Positions 25,257 through 32,830 of a DNA stretch of 32,830 nt are shown one piece after another. This DNA comes from Spirochaetota bacterium (lineage in GTDB: Bacteria > Spirochaetota > UBA4802 > JAFGDQ01), in contig JAFGSG010000008.1 of assembly GCA_016934735.1 (NCBI GenBank), positions 1 through 32,830 of the forward strand. Reading direction: 5' to 3'. The translations under genes were made by a program, and so were the position numbers. Numbering within the stretch: the first letter of the stretch is position 1; every line of letters starts with the position of its first letter. Under the pieces are notes generated by a model that ran no database searches, was not told the DNA's origin, and saw only the letters and a program-made list of their open reading frames with translations.

Positions 25257-25422
25257 TTTTGCCTGCCAGGATAAACAACATAAAACTTATTCATTTTAAT
25301 CCATGCTTAACAGCACATCACGGAAATATTCCACAATACTATATAAATCGACAAAAATAATAAATAAAAATATTATAAAATGCAAGTTTTAGTGGCGGGA
25401 GATAAACGCTGTTTAAGATGAT

Positions 25423-27684
25423 TTATCTTTTAAAAAACCTGATAATTGAAGGCCATCCGTGGATTAAGTAGGAATTACCCATCTCTTTCTTTACTAAAAA
25501 GTCATCCTCCTGCTTTATTTTAGTAGGAAAAGGCAAGTTAATTGCAATGCCGGGAGGAAGATATTTCGGCAGTCCGGTAAAATAGAACTGTACTTCATTT
25601 TTTGTGGAAATGACTTTAAAATTGATTTTACCAAAAAGAGACGGCGCATCTTCCACACTGATTTCAGATCCTTCTATAAACCATTCCGCTTTGGGTACAG
25701 GAAAAATATCGAGCTTATCCTGCGAGTCAATAAATATTACCGAACGCAGCAATGTAATAAATAAGCAGATCACCTTTAAGGAATCGCCTTCACCTCTGGT
25801 GCCGCAGCCGGTCTTCGGATTAGTATAATCCGGCAGTATATATTTTTCTTTTCCAAATTCAAAAAGTTTCTCAATAATAGAATGAACTCTCGCATTCTTT
25901 ACAATCAAAAGATTAATTGCAAAAATAACAGAGAAAAACATATCACAGCACCCGATTGATTTAAAATACAGCGGGTTTTCCGTAAAAATTCCGGATATTT
26001 GACCAATAATCGCTTTCAGGTCTTTGTCCGTCAGGGCTTTAACTCTGAAAGGATATCCTGCAAAAATATTATATCCGGAATACTCATTTTTATATCTGGC
26101 AGGTTTAATATCTGCGTCACTCTCATAATTTTCATTTCCATCATTTTCTGAAGAGGCCCCGCCATCAGGAACAGCAGATTTAAAATTTTTTATTTCGTCT
26201 GCAATCAGTTCCTCAAGCCTGAAATTTTCTTTATTAAATTTTTTTTCATCATTGAAAATACCCAGGCATCTGGCCATATATGAACATTCATTAAACGTAT
26301 AAGAAATCAGAAGGAGGTCATGTATATGATATTCCAAAACATAATAATTCTCGATCGAATTTTTTTTATATTTTCTTTTATCACCCTTAAACGCCTGAGA
26401 ATACTGGATTAAAGGAAGAATGATATTACGCAGATATTTATATTTTACTTTTAAATATTCTATATCCCTTGAAAGCCTGAAATAATCTGAAACCGCATTA
26501 AGAAAATAGCATCTATCAAGCACATTTTGAAACATTAACTTTTCTTTCGCTTTAATTCTGTCTGTGGTTAATTCCAATATCTTTAAAGTCTCATGAAAAA
26601 AACCCAATCTATTATATCCGGAAATTATATAAAAAATTGATTTTAAATCAGTATTACATAAATGAACTGCCTTTGAACTATCTTCATATGGAAAGTTCGA
26701 TGCTGATATTTTTGCTCCATAAATCCAGTTTTGAAATGTTTTCTCAGGAAACGATATTTTAAAACCGTCTTTGATTTTAATATTTGTATATTCAATGTAT
26801 TTATTTCTTAATTTTATATAATCCATCCTGGCAGTATTTAACATAACGTGATCTGATAGGTTTATTCTCAGGTTATAGTCATTGCCGCCTCTGGTCAGTT
26901 TATATCCAAATGCCATTGCTGCCATGCCAAACGCACATTTAACATTGTCCGCCTTCTCGCTTCTGCGGTTGAAATCGATATCGCCTGCAATTGAATTGCC
27001 GGCAAGAATATAACCGGGTTTACTTTCAAAATAAATCCTTTCTTTACCGTTTATTTTCAAAACCTTAGTCTTTTCGTTATAATCAATCGAGCCAACTCCG
27101 CCCAGGGATACTGAATTATAGGGCCTTATAACAATAAAAAGGCAGGAGGATAAATTTTTATGTAAAATACAATTGATATCCACAGCAAAAGAATCAGCAT
27201 CCTCATTTATACCATAGATGCTTTCAACCAATTCGAAATTAGCTTCTTTCCACTTGGTATTTATTATAAATGTATCTGTTTCCCTGTTTTGGGCAACTGA
27301 GGATATTCTTTCCTGCGGCCTGTAAAAAATATTTCTCTCCAGCATCCAAAACTCAACTGACCAGCAGTCTGCCGACGGCGATATCATGCCAGAAGGATCA
27401 ATTAAAATTCTATTTAATGAATGCCGGTTTGAAAAAGAAATCCAGTCCCGGTTATTATTATTCAGCAATAAAAACGGATTAATGGGATTGAATGTTTTTG
27501 ATTTAACAGAGTAAGTATTGTACAGCCAATAAGGCCATCGAAAGTTAAAAAAATTCTGAAATAAAAAATAATTATTTATGCCTAAATGAACATCATTTGC
27601 CAATAGGGATAATTTATCTTGGTCAATATATTTATTCTGAAATTTTTCCAAATTAAATAATGAATTTCTATTAATCCCGTTCAT
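25423..27684 (-). CDS. Large protein of unknown function, possible six-hairpin glycosidase fold
   Basis: 753 residues from the ATG at 27684; an in-frame TTG at 27699 would add five. Neither has a clear ribosome site. No signal peptide or membrane helix. The N-terminal 300 residues look like a beta-sandwich: NRDWISFSNRHSLNR, DPSGMISPSADCWSVEF, LFIVIRPYNSVSLGG. The middle and C-terminal parts are helix-pair rich with an acidic insert (about 520-545), and a loop TNPKTGCGTRGEGDSLK (about 640-656). This layout recalls GH15/GH63-like (alpha/alpha)6 glycosidases with an N-terminal sandwich, but I see no certain catalytic pair. It lies 45 bases after a STAS gene. Cytoplasmic glycan-processing or glycan-binding is only a guess. 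Confidence 0.8.
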   Translation of the reverse strand: MNGINRNSLFNLEKFQNKYIDQDKLSLLANDVHLGINNYFLFQNFFNFRWPYWLYNTYSVKSKTFNPINPFLLLNNNNRDWISFSNRHSLNRILIDPSGMISPSADCWSVEFWMLERNIFYRPQERISSVAQNRETDTFIINTKWKEANFELVESIYGINEDADSFAVDINCILHKNLSSCLFIVIRPYNSVSLGGVGSIDYNEKTKVLKINGKERIYFESKPGYILAGNSIAGDIDFNRRSEKADNVKCAFGMAAMAFGYKLTRGGNDYNLRINLSDHVMLNTARMDYIKLRNKYIEYTNIKIKDGFKISFPEKTFQNWIYGAKISASNFPYEDSSKAVHLCNTDLKSIFYIISGYNRLGFFHETLKILELTTDRIKAKEKLMFQNVLDRCYFLNAVSDYFRLSRDIEYLKVKYKYLRNIILPLIQYSQAFKGDKRKYKKNSIENYYVLEYHIHDLLLISYTFNECSYMARCLGIFNDEKKFNKENFRLEELIADEIKNFKSAVPDGGASSENDGNENYESDADIKPARYKNEYSGYNIFAGYPFRVKALTDKDLKAIIGQISGIFTENPLYFKSIGCCDMFFSVIFAINLLIVKNARVHSIIEKLFEFGKEKYILPDYTNPKTGCGTRGEGDSLKVICLFITLLRSVIFIDSQDKLDIFPVPKAEWFIEGSEISVEDAPSLFGKINFKVISTKNEVQFYFTGLPKYLPPGIAINLPFPTKIKQEDDFLVKKEMGNSYLIHGWPSIIRFFKR

Positions 27685-27729
27685 ATTATGATTTTTCAAA
27701 TTAAATAAAAGTCAGCCAGGATGAATTAT

Positions 27730-28065
27730 TTAAAAAGATTTTATAGCCTCGTCCTTACTATCGTATACATCAAACATATCTAATAACTCCACAACCTCAA
27801 AAATCTTCTTTACGGAATCACTCAAATTACATAATTTCATTTTTTTATCATTTTCCTTTAGAATTCTCATCGTAGATACAAATATTCTAATACCGGAACT
27901 GCTCATATATTTAACATCTGCAAGATCTAAAAGCAAATGGCAATAAGGTTCAGACTGTATCAATTGATTAATTTCTTTTTCAATATGTATTGAGGACTGC
28001 ACATCCAATCTTCCTGTGAGATACAATACTATTATATTATCGAATTTTTTTGACTGCAGTTTCAT
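27730..28065 (-). CDS. STAS domain anti-sigma factor antagonist-like protein
   Basis: 111 residues, a single STAS domain (SpoIIAA/RsbV size). Strand VLYLTGRLDVQSS (13-25), then LLLDLADVKYMSSSGIRIF (44-62). The canonical DSSG phospho-loop reads SSSG (55-58), so Ser56 would be the phosphoacceptor and the preceding Asp is replaced by Ser. GAGG precedes the ATG. The next gene downstream is the unknown 753-residue protein, 45 bases away, probably cotranscribed. In partner-switching systems such a protein sequesters an anti-sigma/anti-effector kinase; no dedicated RsbW-like kinase lies beside it. Confidence 0.92.
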   Translation of the reverse strand: MKLQSKKFDNIIVLYLTGRLDVQSSIHIEKEINQLIQSEPYCHLLLDLADVKYMSSSGIRIFVSTMRILKENDKKMKLCNLSDSVKKIFEVVELLDMFDVYDSKDEAIKSF

Positions 28066-28188
28066 TTATTTCCTCAATATATTTAAAAAAGTAAAATCCG
28101 GATATTCTAAGAAAATGATATTTCTTAATCAAGGAAAAAATAAAAAAATGTCGTTTAATATGAGCATGAAAGTTCAAGAATGAAAATA

Positions 28189-28292
28189 GCGGCCTAACTT
28201 GATTTAAGCAGGAGCAGGCCGCATTGTATCAGGAAGTTGTATTATTTAAATCAGCAATCAGAATTAATACAATATTGTTAAGGTGATACAAT
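28189..28292. repeat. Structured intergenic region with two inverted repeats
   Basis: A seven-base GC-rich inverted repeat (28189-28195 with 28216-28222, 20-base loop) is directly followed by a second, nine-base repeat (ATTGTATCA at 28223-28231 with TGATACAAT at 28284-28292). A ten-base palindrome ACAATATTGT lies inside the second loop. There is no T-tract that fits an intrinsic terminator of the gene at 28312. The remaining bases from 28066 to 28311 show no gene. Confidence 0.5.
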
Positions 28293-28311
28293 TTACATGA
28301 AATAAAAAAAA

Positions 28312-28758
28312 TTATTCAATCCCCGCCTTAGCTTCTTTACGTGTAATTATCAATGCAATTGCTGTAGATAATAAAATAAAGAAAAAAACTGCGCCTAATG
28401 AAGTTAAAATTAAATGATCCAGTTTAAATCCGCTATACAATAACATAACTCCGGAAAATAACGGGAAAATAATTCCCATATAGTATATGAGCCCTCTGTA
28501 CCTCAAAGGATCATACAACGGCAATATCATCGACATGCCGGACGTAAAGATCATTGCGGAAAAACCTTTAATTAAAATATATAAGGGAGCTACAAACGTA
28601 TCATACTCAATTGATTTAAACCAATCGTCAGGTACTTCAACTGAAAAAAATTTAAAAAAATTGATAGGCGAATAATAGAATACCACGCCTATCAATATAT
28701 AAATTATCCCGGCTATTAAAACAATAACCTGCAGAATATTTGTTAATCTAGTCCTCAT
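28312..28758 (-). CDS. Four-helix inner-membrane protein, unknown function
   Basis: 148 residues with four hydrophobic segments (about 7-29, 53-80, 89-109, 114-138) and a Lys-rich C-terminal end, so an integral membrane protein. No charged residue pattern typical of transport is seen within the helices. Its ATG overlaps the stop of the LysM lipoprotein gene by one base (TAATG), a sign of translational coupling and a shared envelope-related function. Layout resembles small four-helix DUF4345-like proteins, but the family is not recognised. Confidence 0.8.
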   Translation of the reverse strand: MRTRLTNILQVIVLIAGIIYILIGVVFYYSPINFFKFFSVEVPDDWFKSIEYDTFVAPLYILIKGFSAMIFTSGMSMILPLYDPLRYRGLIYYMGIIFPLFSGVMLLYSGFKLDHLILTSLGAVFFFILLSTAIALIITRKEAKAGIE

Positions 28759-30452
28759 TAATCGTTTTCTTCAGAATTTGTTTCTTCTGATGCAGCGGCC
28801 TCCTCATCAGCCTCGTCTTCTGCCGTTTCCGTTTCGGAATCATCGCTTTCAGACACAGCTTCTTCAGCCTCATCCTGATCAATAGCGGACTCTTCTTTTA
28901 CTCTCTCAATAACCGCTGCCGGTCCGTTATCTTCTTCAGCCTCAGTCTCTCTGCTCTCTTCCTGAACGGGAGCAGATTTTTCCTCAACTTTTCCACCAAC
29001 CGGAGCAGCTACAGGAGAAGCCTGTTTCTTCTCTTCCTGAACTCCGGATTTTTGAAGTTTCGGCACTTTAAGAAGCATATCTGGCCAGATCAGATCGGGA
29101 TTATATATTTTGTCTTTGTTTGCTTTATATATATATGGCCAGTAAAACGGATTACTGTAATACTTTTCCGCGATTCTCCACAGGCAGTCCCTTCTCTCGG
29201 GAATATAGCGCACCTTGTAGGTAAAATATTCGTCAGAAAAAATATCTGCACTCCCTTTTCCGGCTGCAGGAATTTTTTCAACGTCGGCTGCTTTATCATC
29301 CTTTGCCTTTGTATCGATAACAATTCTGGACAATCTCTCGCTTTCCTCAGCGGTTGAAATCGACGCTTTATATCTCGATTCCTTGTAAAGTGATTTTGAC
29401 AGGTCAAGCGCAGCACCTGCTTCATTTAACTTATTTACCGCAATTGCAGCACCGGCCGAATTTTTAGCCTGCACATACATTCCTTCAGCACTTGCTATTT
29501 TTTCTTTTGCGGACCGGCTCATTGAACCCAGGACATAGTCCGATAATCTCTCCGACTCTTCTGAAGATGAAATAGATTCTTTATACTTTGCATCCTCAAA
29601 CAAAGACTTTGATTGAGTCAGCGCCTCTTTCGATGCGTTCAATTCATCTTTCGCTGCTTCCGCTCCCTCGGATTGTTCCGCTTCTGAATATAATTTTTCT
29701 GCACTTTCAATTTTACCGGATGCCGTCTCTTTTAAGGCTGTAAGATATGCCTCATCCGCATTTATTCCGGCAGTTTCCACTGCCATAAAACCTTTCTTTA
29801 GCTCAAGAGTCCTGTAAGATTCTTCCGCAATGATCAAATTCTCATTCGCGATATCCATATTCTCCTTGGCTATTGTCGAAGCATTATATTTTTCAGCTTC
29901 AGCAAGAACAGCCTTTACTTCCGCTATGGATTTATTCAGTATTTCTTTTTTACCGATGGAGACATTCCTTGCTTCTTTTGCCATTTGGTCGGCCTCAACC
30001 GACTTTTCATAGCATTGATAATAACTTTTCTGCTCGTACAATTCACCGGCTTTCGTGAACGTTTCTTCAGCTTGTTTATACTCGCTCTCCGCAAGGACTT
30101 CCGCATACAGAGCTTCAGCCTGGTCTAAACTTTGCTCAGCTATATCAAGTGTATCTTTCGCTAATAAAGGAATCGATTTTTCATAGGCCTCTTTCGCTTT
30201 TTTCTGTGAAGCAACAGCTGAATCCTTACTTTTATCCAGAGCATCCTGTTTTATAAAATCATGGCTTTCAATAAGCTTTTTCTCGGCTTCATCGATTTCC
30301 TGTGGAGCATACTTTTTTGCCATTACCGAAATTGCATTTGAAATCTCCATCTTTGCCAAAGTCATTTCTTTTACAGGAATTTTCTCGCCGCAACTGATAA
30401 TAAATATTGAAGCTGTTAATACTATTAACAATTTTTGCATATACTTCGTCAT
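28758..30452 (-). CDS. Lipoprotein with helical repeats, LysM domain and acidic tail
   Basis: 564 residues from the ATG at 30452, chosen because GAGAGGTGA lies five bases upstream and a signal peptide begins exactly there. The longer open frame to 30560 lacks both. The signal peptide ends IFIISC-GEK (Cys21), a lipobox. The next roughly 350 residues are Ala/Glu/Lys-rich helices arranged in about four imperfect repeats of around 80 residues. Two are clear: SAEKLYSEAEQ to SSSEESERLSD, and SAEGMYVQAKN to STAEESERLSR, resembling DUF4398. A LysM-type peptidoglycan-binding module follows (YIPERRDCLWRIAEKYYSNP, IYNPDLIWPDMLLKVP), then a roughly 100-residue acidic, disordered tail. It probably links membrane and cell wall in the periplasm. 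It follows a STAS gene. Confidence 0.88.
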   Translation of the reverse strand: MTKYMQKLLIVLTASIFIISCGEKIPVKEMTLAKMEISNAISVMAKKYAPQEIDEAEKKLIESHDFIKQDALDKSKDSAVASQKKAKEAYEKSIPLLAKDTLDIAEQSLDQAEALYAEVLAESEYKQAEETFTKAGELYEQKSYYQCYEKSVEADQMAKEARNVSIGKKEILNKSIAEVKAVLAEAEKYNASTIAKENMDIANENLIIAEESYRTLELKKGFMAVETAGINADEAYLTALKETASGKIESAEKLYSEAEQSEGAEAAKDELNASKEALTQSKSLFEDAKYKESISSSEESERLSDYVLGSMSRSAKEKIASAEGMYVQAKNSAGAAIAVNKLNEAGAALDLSKSLYKESRYKASISTAEESERLSRIVIDTKAKDDKAADVEKIPAAGKGSADIFSDEYFTYKVRYIPERRDCLWRIAEKYYSNPFYWPYIYKANKDKIYNPDLIWPDMLLKVPKLQKSGVQEEKKQASPVAAPVGGKVEEKSAPVQEESRETEAEEDNGPAAVIERVKEESAIDQDEAEEAVSESDDSETETAEDEADEEAAASEETNSEEND

Positions 30453-30457
30453 ATAAA

Positions 30458-30466
30458 TCACCTCTC
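30458..30466 (-). promoter_or_regulatory. Ribosome binding site fixing the LysM lipoprotein start
   Basis: GAGAGGTGA on the minus strand lies five bases before the ATG at 30452-30450 and rules out the longer reading frame that would overlap the STAS gene. Confidence 0.8.
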
Positions 30467-30510
30467 GTATTATTGTATCATTCAGCCAAATTAATTCTTT
30501 GCAATTTTTT

Positions 30511-30849
30511 TTATCTATTAAAAGACGCGATCGCCGCGTCTTCCGTATCATATATTTCAAAAAATGATGTTAACTTTGTAAGCTCGAAGACTTTCTTTAC
30601 GGAAGCATAAACATTGATTATTTTCAGACCACCCTGATATTTTTTTAAATTTGAAAGGCTGGATATCAGCGCTCCTATGCCTGATGAATCTATATACGAA
30701 ACCTTTTCAAGGTCAATTATTACGTTATAATTACGTTCTTCAATTAATTTGTGAATTATATCCTTAATCTCAGGAGCATTATATAAGTCAATCTCTCCAA
30801 CAATCACCAGTATAACAATATCCCCTCTTTTTTTCTGACTAATATCCAT
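30511..30849 (-). CDS. STAS domain anti-sigma factor antagonist
   Basis: 112 residues, one STAS domain with the fully canonical phosphoacceptor loop YIDSSGIGAL (52-61; Ser55 by analogy with RsbV/SpoIIAA). Strand VILVIVGEIDLYNAPE opens the domain, and a final helix KVFELTKLTSFFEIYDTEDAAI completes it. Of the three STAS proteins here it is the only one that keeps the Asp before the phosphoserine. AGGAG precedes the ATG. A near-consensus promoter lies about 190 bases upstream. The LysM lipoprotein gene starts 58 bases after its stop, suggesting the STAS protein and an envelope protein are expressed together. Confidence 0.95.
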   Translation of the reverse strand: MDISQKKRGDIVILVIVGEIDLYNAPEIKDIIHKLIEERNYNVIIDLEKVSYIDSSGIGALISSLSNLKKYQGGLKIINVYASVKKVFELTKLTSFFEIYDTEDAAIASFNR

Positions 30850-31036
30850 TTGCCTAAACTCCTGATATGCCGATTACAATAGAATCCTTATAGTGCAAGC
30901 AATTACTTTCAGTATTAATTTTTAAAATATATAAATGCCGTATAATAAATATCAGAATAAATATTTTATATTTTACATGTCTTCTGAAATTTAAGGTATT
31001 TATCTGATTAAGGACAAAAAGCAGAGCGAATATTAC

Positions 31037-31065
31037 ACTATAAAAAATTATTATTCAAGTGTCAA
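31037..31065 (-). promoter_or_regulatory. Near-consensus sigma-70 promoter for the STAS-LysM-membrane protein unit
   Basis: On the minus strand a perfect TTGACA (31065-31060), a 17-base spacer and TATAGT (31042-31037) form one of the best promoter matches in the window. It sits just beyond the tgt stop and would give a leader of about 180 bases before the STAS gene. The leader (30850-31030) is AT-rich and I see no riboswitch in it. Confidence 0.7.
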
Positions 31066-31067
31066 GT

Positions 31068-32180
31068 TTATTTATAGATGTCTGTCCATTTTTTATAAAC
31101 CTGCAGAAACGTCCCTGCCTCGATACTCCCGCGAATCTCATTTAAAAATTCCTTCATAAAAAATAAATTATGATATGAATTATAAATAAGCGAAGAAATT
31201 TCCCCCATTCGGAAAATATGCCGGAGATATGCCCTGGAAAAATTTCTACATACATAACAACCGCAGTTGGGATCGAGAGGAGAGAAATCATCCGAATTGG
31301 CTGCAGATTTTATATTAATCCGCCCAAGCGAAGTATAAAGCGTACCGTTCCTTGCTATTCTTGTGGGCATAACACAATCGAACATGTCCACGCCGTACAT
31401 AACCGCATATAAAATCTCCGCAGGACTGCCCACTCCCATCATATACTTGGGTTTATTATCCGGAATATGCTGCAATGTGATCCCGGTCATCTCCCTGTAT
31501 AACTCTTTCGGTTCGCCTACGGACAGGCCCCCTATCGCGTATCCTGAAAAATCATGCTGTAAAAGCCGGCTGGCACACTCTTCTCTCAGATCCGGATAGA
31601 CGCTTCCCTGCACAATAGCAAATAAAGCCTGCCTGTCTGTATCAAAACTATCCTTCCAGTACCGGTATGACAATCCGGCCCAGTTAACAGTGCGATCGAC
31701 TGCGTTTTTTGCTTCTTCTCTGGTTACCGGATAATTAGTACACTGGTCGAGCACCATCATAATATCTGAACCGATCACCTTCTGTATATCCAGCACTTTT
31801 TCCGGAGTGAACAGATGGCTGGAACCGTCAAGATGGGATTTGAACTCCACGCCGTATTCATGAACTTTGCATAAATCTGAAAGCGAAAATACCTGGAATC
31901 CGCCGGAATCAGTCAGGAGCGGTTTATCATAATTCATAAATTTGTGAAGACCGCCTGCTTTCTCAAGAATATCGATGCCGGGCCTGATGTAAAGATGATA
32001 TGTATTAGAAAGAATGATCTCAAAACCTATCTCTTCTATATCTCTGAATGTCAATGCCCTTATTGTGCCTCTTGTTGCAACAGGCATAAATACAGGAGTG
32101 CTTATCCCACCATGCGAAGTAATGAGTCTGCCGGTTCTTGCATTACACGAATTGTCTTTTGTAATTACTTCGAATTTCAT
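31068..32180 (-). CDS. tgt: Queuine/preQ1 tRNA-ribosyltransferase (TGT)
   Basis: Exchanges guanine 34 of tRNAs with GUN anticodons for preQ1, the first tRNA-bound step toward queuosine. 370 residues, the normal bacterial length. Signatures: TPVFMPVATRGTIR (28-41), LSNTYHLYIRPG (57-68), LTDSGGFQVFSL (89-100, with Asp91), AIVQGS (188-193), IGGLSVGE (216-223), GVDMFDCVMPTR (263-274, with the catalytic Asp) and the zinc site CGCYVC (306-311) with His321. All catalytic and zinc residues are present. No strong ribosome site. It lies 46 bases downstream of the outer-membrane barrel gene. No queA or other queuosine gene is in the window. Confidence 0.98.
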   Translation of the reverse strand: MKFEVITKDNSCNARTGRLITSHGGISTPVFMPVATRGTIRALTFRDIEEIGFEIILSNTYHLYIRPGIDILEKAGGLHKFMNYDKPLLTDSGGFQVFSLSDLCKVHEYGVEFKSHLDGSSHLFTPEKVLDIQKVIGSDIMMVLDQCTNYPVTREEAKNAVDRTVNWAGLSYRYWKDSFDTDRQALFAIVQGSVYPDLREECASRLLQHDFSGYAIGGLSVGEPKELYREMTGITLQHIPDNKPKYMMGVGSPAEILYAVMYGVDMFDCVMPTRIARNGTLYTSLGRINIKSAANSDDFSPLDPNCGCYVCRNFSRAYLRHIFRMGEISSLIYNSYHNLFFMKEFLNEIRGSIEAGTFLQVYKKWTDIYK

Positions 32181-32226
32181 TATTTCAGATTAATTTAAGG
32201 GGATTTTTTTGGCAAGAAGCATTTGC

Positions 32227-32830
32227 TTAAAACTGAAATCTTGTGCCGAACTGGACATTTACATCGCTGCGGTTAAGAAGATTAACCATTGTTTCAGCAT
32301 TCAGCTTCACAACAAGGATATTTATCTCAAGGCCGAGTATGTAGAGAGGTATTACAGGGCTTGGCCTGTATTTATTTTTTGATAAAAATGTCAAAGTTCC
32401 TAAATCATTTGACGGAAGAGGCGGAGAGTAAACAGGATCTGTTGTAAAATCACCCTCGCCCTCAAACTTCACTTTAAATGATCCGATATTGCCGGCAACG
32501 CCAAAACCTGAATAAAGGCTGAATAAATATAATAAATCGAAATAGGCGACTGCCTGGGCATCGATGGTAAAGATAGCCCAATGTATATTCGCATCGAACC
32601 CACCATCAAAATACATCGGGATATCAGTCGGCACTCCGCTTACGCTTATGTCATCAAACTCATATTCGTAATCTCCTGTAAAACTTATATCCCCGTACAT
32701 AAAGTTTCCGCCCAGGCTGAAGGTCACACCTCCGAATGCAAGATAAAAAGGCAGAAACTTTTTTCCGGGAATATAATTATATCTTATTTTGCCGCCGACT
32801 GAATAAATTTTATAATCCTTTAAAGTGGCA
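32227..32830 (-). CDS. Outer-membrane beta-barrel protein, 5' part beyond the window
   Basis: The frame is open to the right edge of the window, so the first visible Met-type codon (GTG at 32727) is not necessarily the start; about 200 codons are present. The sequence is built of alternating hydrophobic/aromatic strands with Gly and Asp turns (GGNFMYGDISFTGDYEYEF, LYSGFGVAGNIGSFKVKF) and ends in FGTRFQF. The terminal aromatic residue is typical of a BAM-recognised beta-signal. No Cys is seen. The family is not recognised. Signal peptide and full length would be upstream of the visible part. Confidence 0.75.
   Translation of the reverse strand, partial: ATLKDYKIYSVGGKIRYNYIPGKKFLPFYLAFGGVTFSLGGNFMYGDISFTGDYEYEFDDISVSGVPTDIPMYFDGGFDANIHWAIFTIDAQAVAYFDLLYLFSLYSGFGVAGNIGSFKVKFEGEGDFTTDPVYSPPLPSNDLGTLTFLSKNKYRPSPVIPLYILGLEINILVVKLNAETMVNLLNRSDVNVQFGTRFQF

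Noticed and set aside
30453..30560. Longer start for the LysM lipoprotein overlapping the STAS gene
   Set aside because: A strong ribosome site and a signal peptide both begin at 30452.

Overview
The window looks like chromosomal DNA of an AT-rich, probably anaerobic, diderm bacterium that I place in or near the spirochaetes. The strongest pointer is the left end. A 652-residue charged helical protein that I recognise as spirochaetal cytoplasmic filament protein A (CfpA) is followed by an uncharacterised 302-residue protein and a pyruvate phosphate dikinase family protein. As I recall, this is the gene content and order of Treponema pallidum TP0748-TP0747-TP0746. Outer-membrane barrels, lipoproteins with loose lipoboxes and several sigma-regulator-type STAS proteins fit. 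One gene fits less well: glyQ (alpha subunit of the two-subunit glycyl-tRNA synthetase), because the spirochaetes I know use a single-chain GlyRS. A deep-branching lineage would reconcile this. No rRNA, tRNA, CRISPR array, insertion sequence or phage gene was seen.

Layout. 1-7162 (+): cfpA with its own terminator, then a tight four-gene unit (unknown 302 aa, PpdK-like, GAF-PP2C phosphatase, small zinc-ribbon protein). 7287-10374 (-): lipoprotein, stand-alone LeuA-type regulatory domain, thiC, and a WecG/TagA glycosyltransferase translated from a GTG. 10445-12560 (-): membrane sensor-like protein, STAS-zinc-ribbon protein and periplasmic thioredoxin. 12648-15813 (-): acetyl-CoA synthetase (ADP-forming) beta subunit upstream of transketolase, separated by 0.5 kb that holds a 21-bp tandem repeat array and two hairpins. 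15814-16109: divergent intergenic region with a long nested inverted repeat. 16110-19073 (+): metallopeptidase/beta-propeller/outer-membrane-barrel protein. 19308-22725 (+): ATPase-HDOD fusion, glyQ, nrnA. 22735-28065 (-): STAS protein, unknown 753-residue protein (possible six-hairpin glycosidase fold), TPR protein with an Mrr-like tail, ParB-like protein. 28312-30849 (-): STAS protein, LysM lipoprotein, four-helix membrane protein, behind a near-consensus sigma-70 promoter. 31068-32830 (-): tgt and the 3' part of an outer-membrane barrel gene that runs off the window.

How the genes may work together. PpdK-like protein, transketolase and an ADP-forming acetyl-CoA synthetase subunit fit a fermentative, PPi/ADP-linked central metabolism. 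A PP2C phosphatase, three STAS proteins and a histidine-kinase-like ATPase domain fused to HDOD are the parts expected of partner-switching signalling, but they are spread over four transcription units. The points most worth a second look are the PpdK homologue with an eroded ATP-grasp domain beside cfpA, the heptad-encoding repeat array without a start codon, the approximately 112-nt nested hairpin, the STAS-zinc-ribbon/sensor pair, the ATPase-HDOD fusion, and the TPR/degenerate-Mrr plus ParB-like pair.
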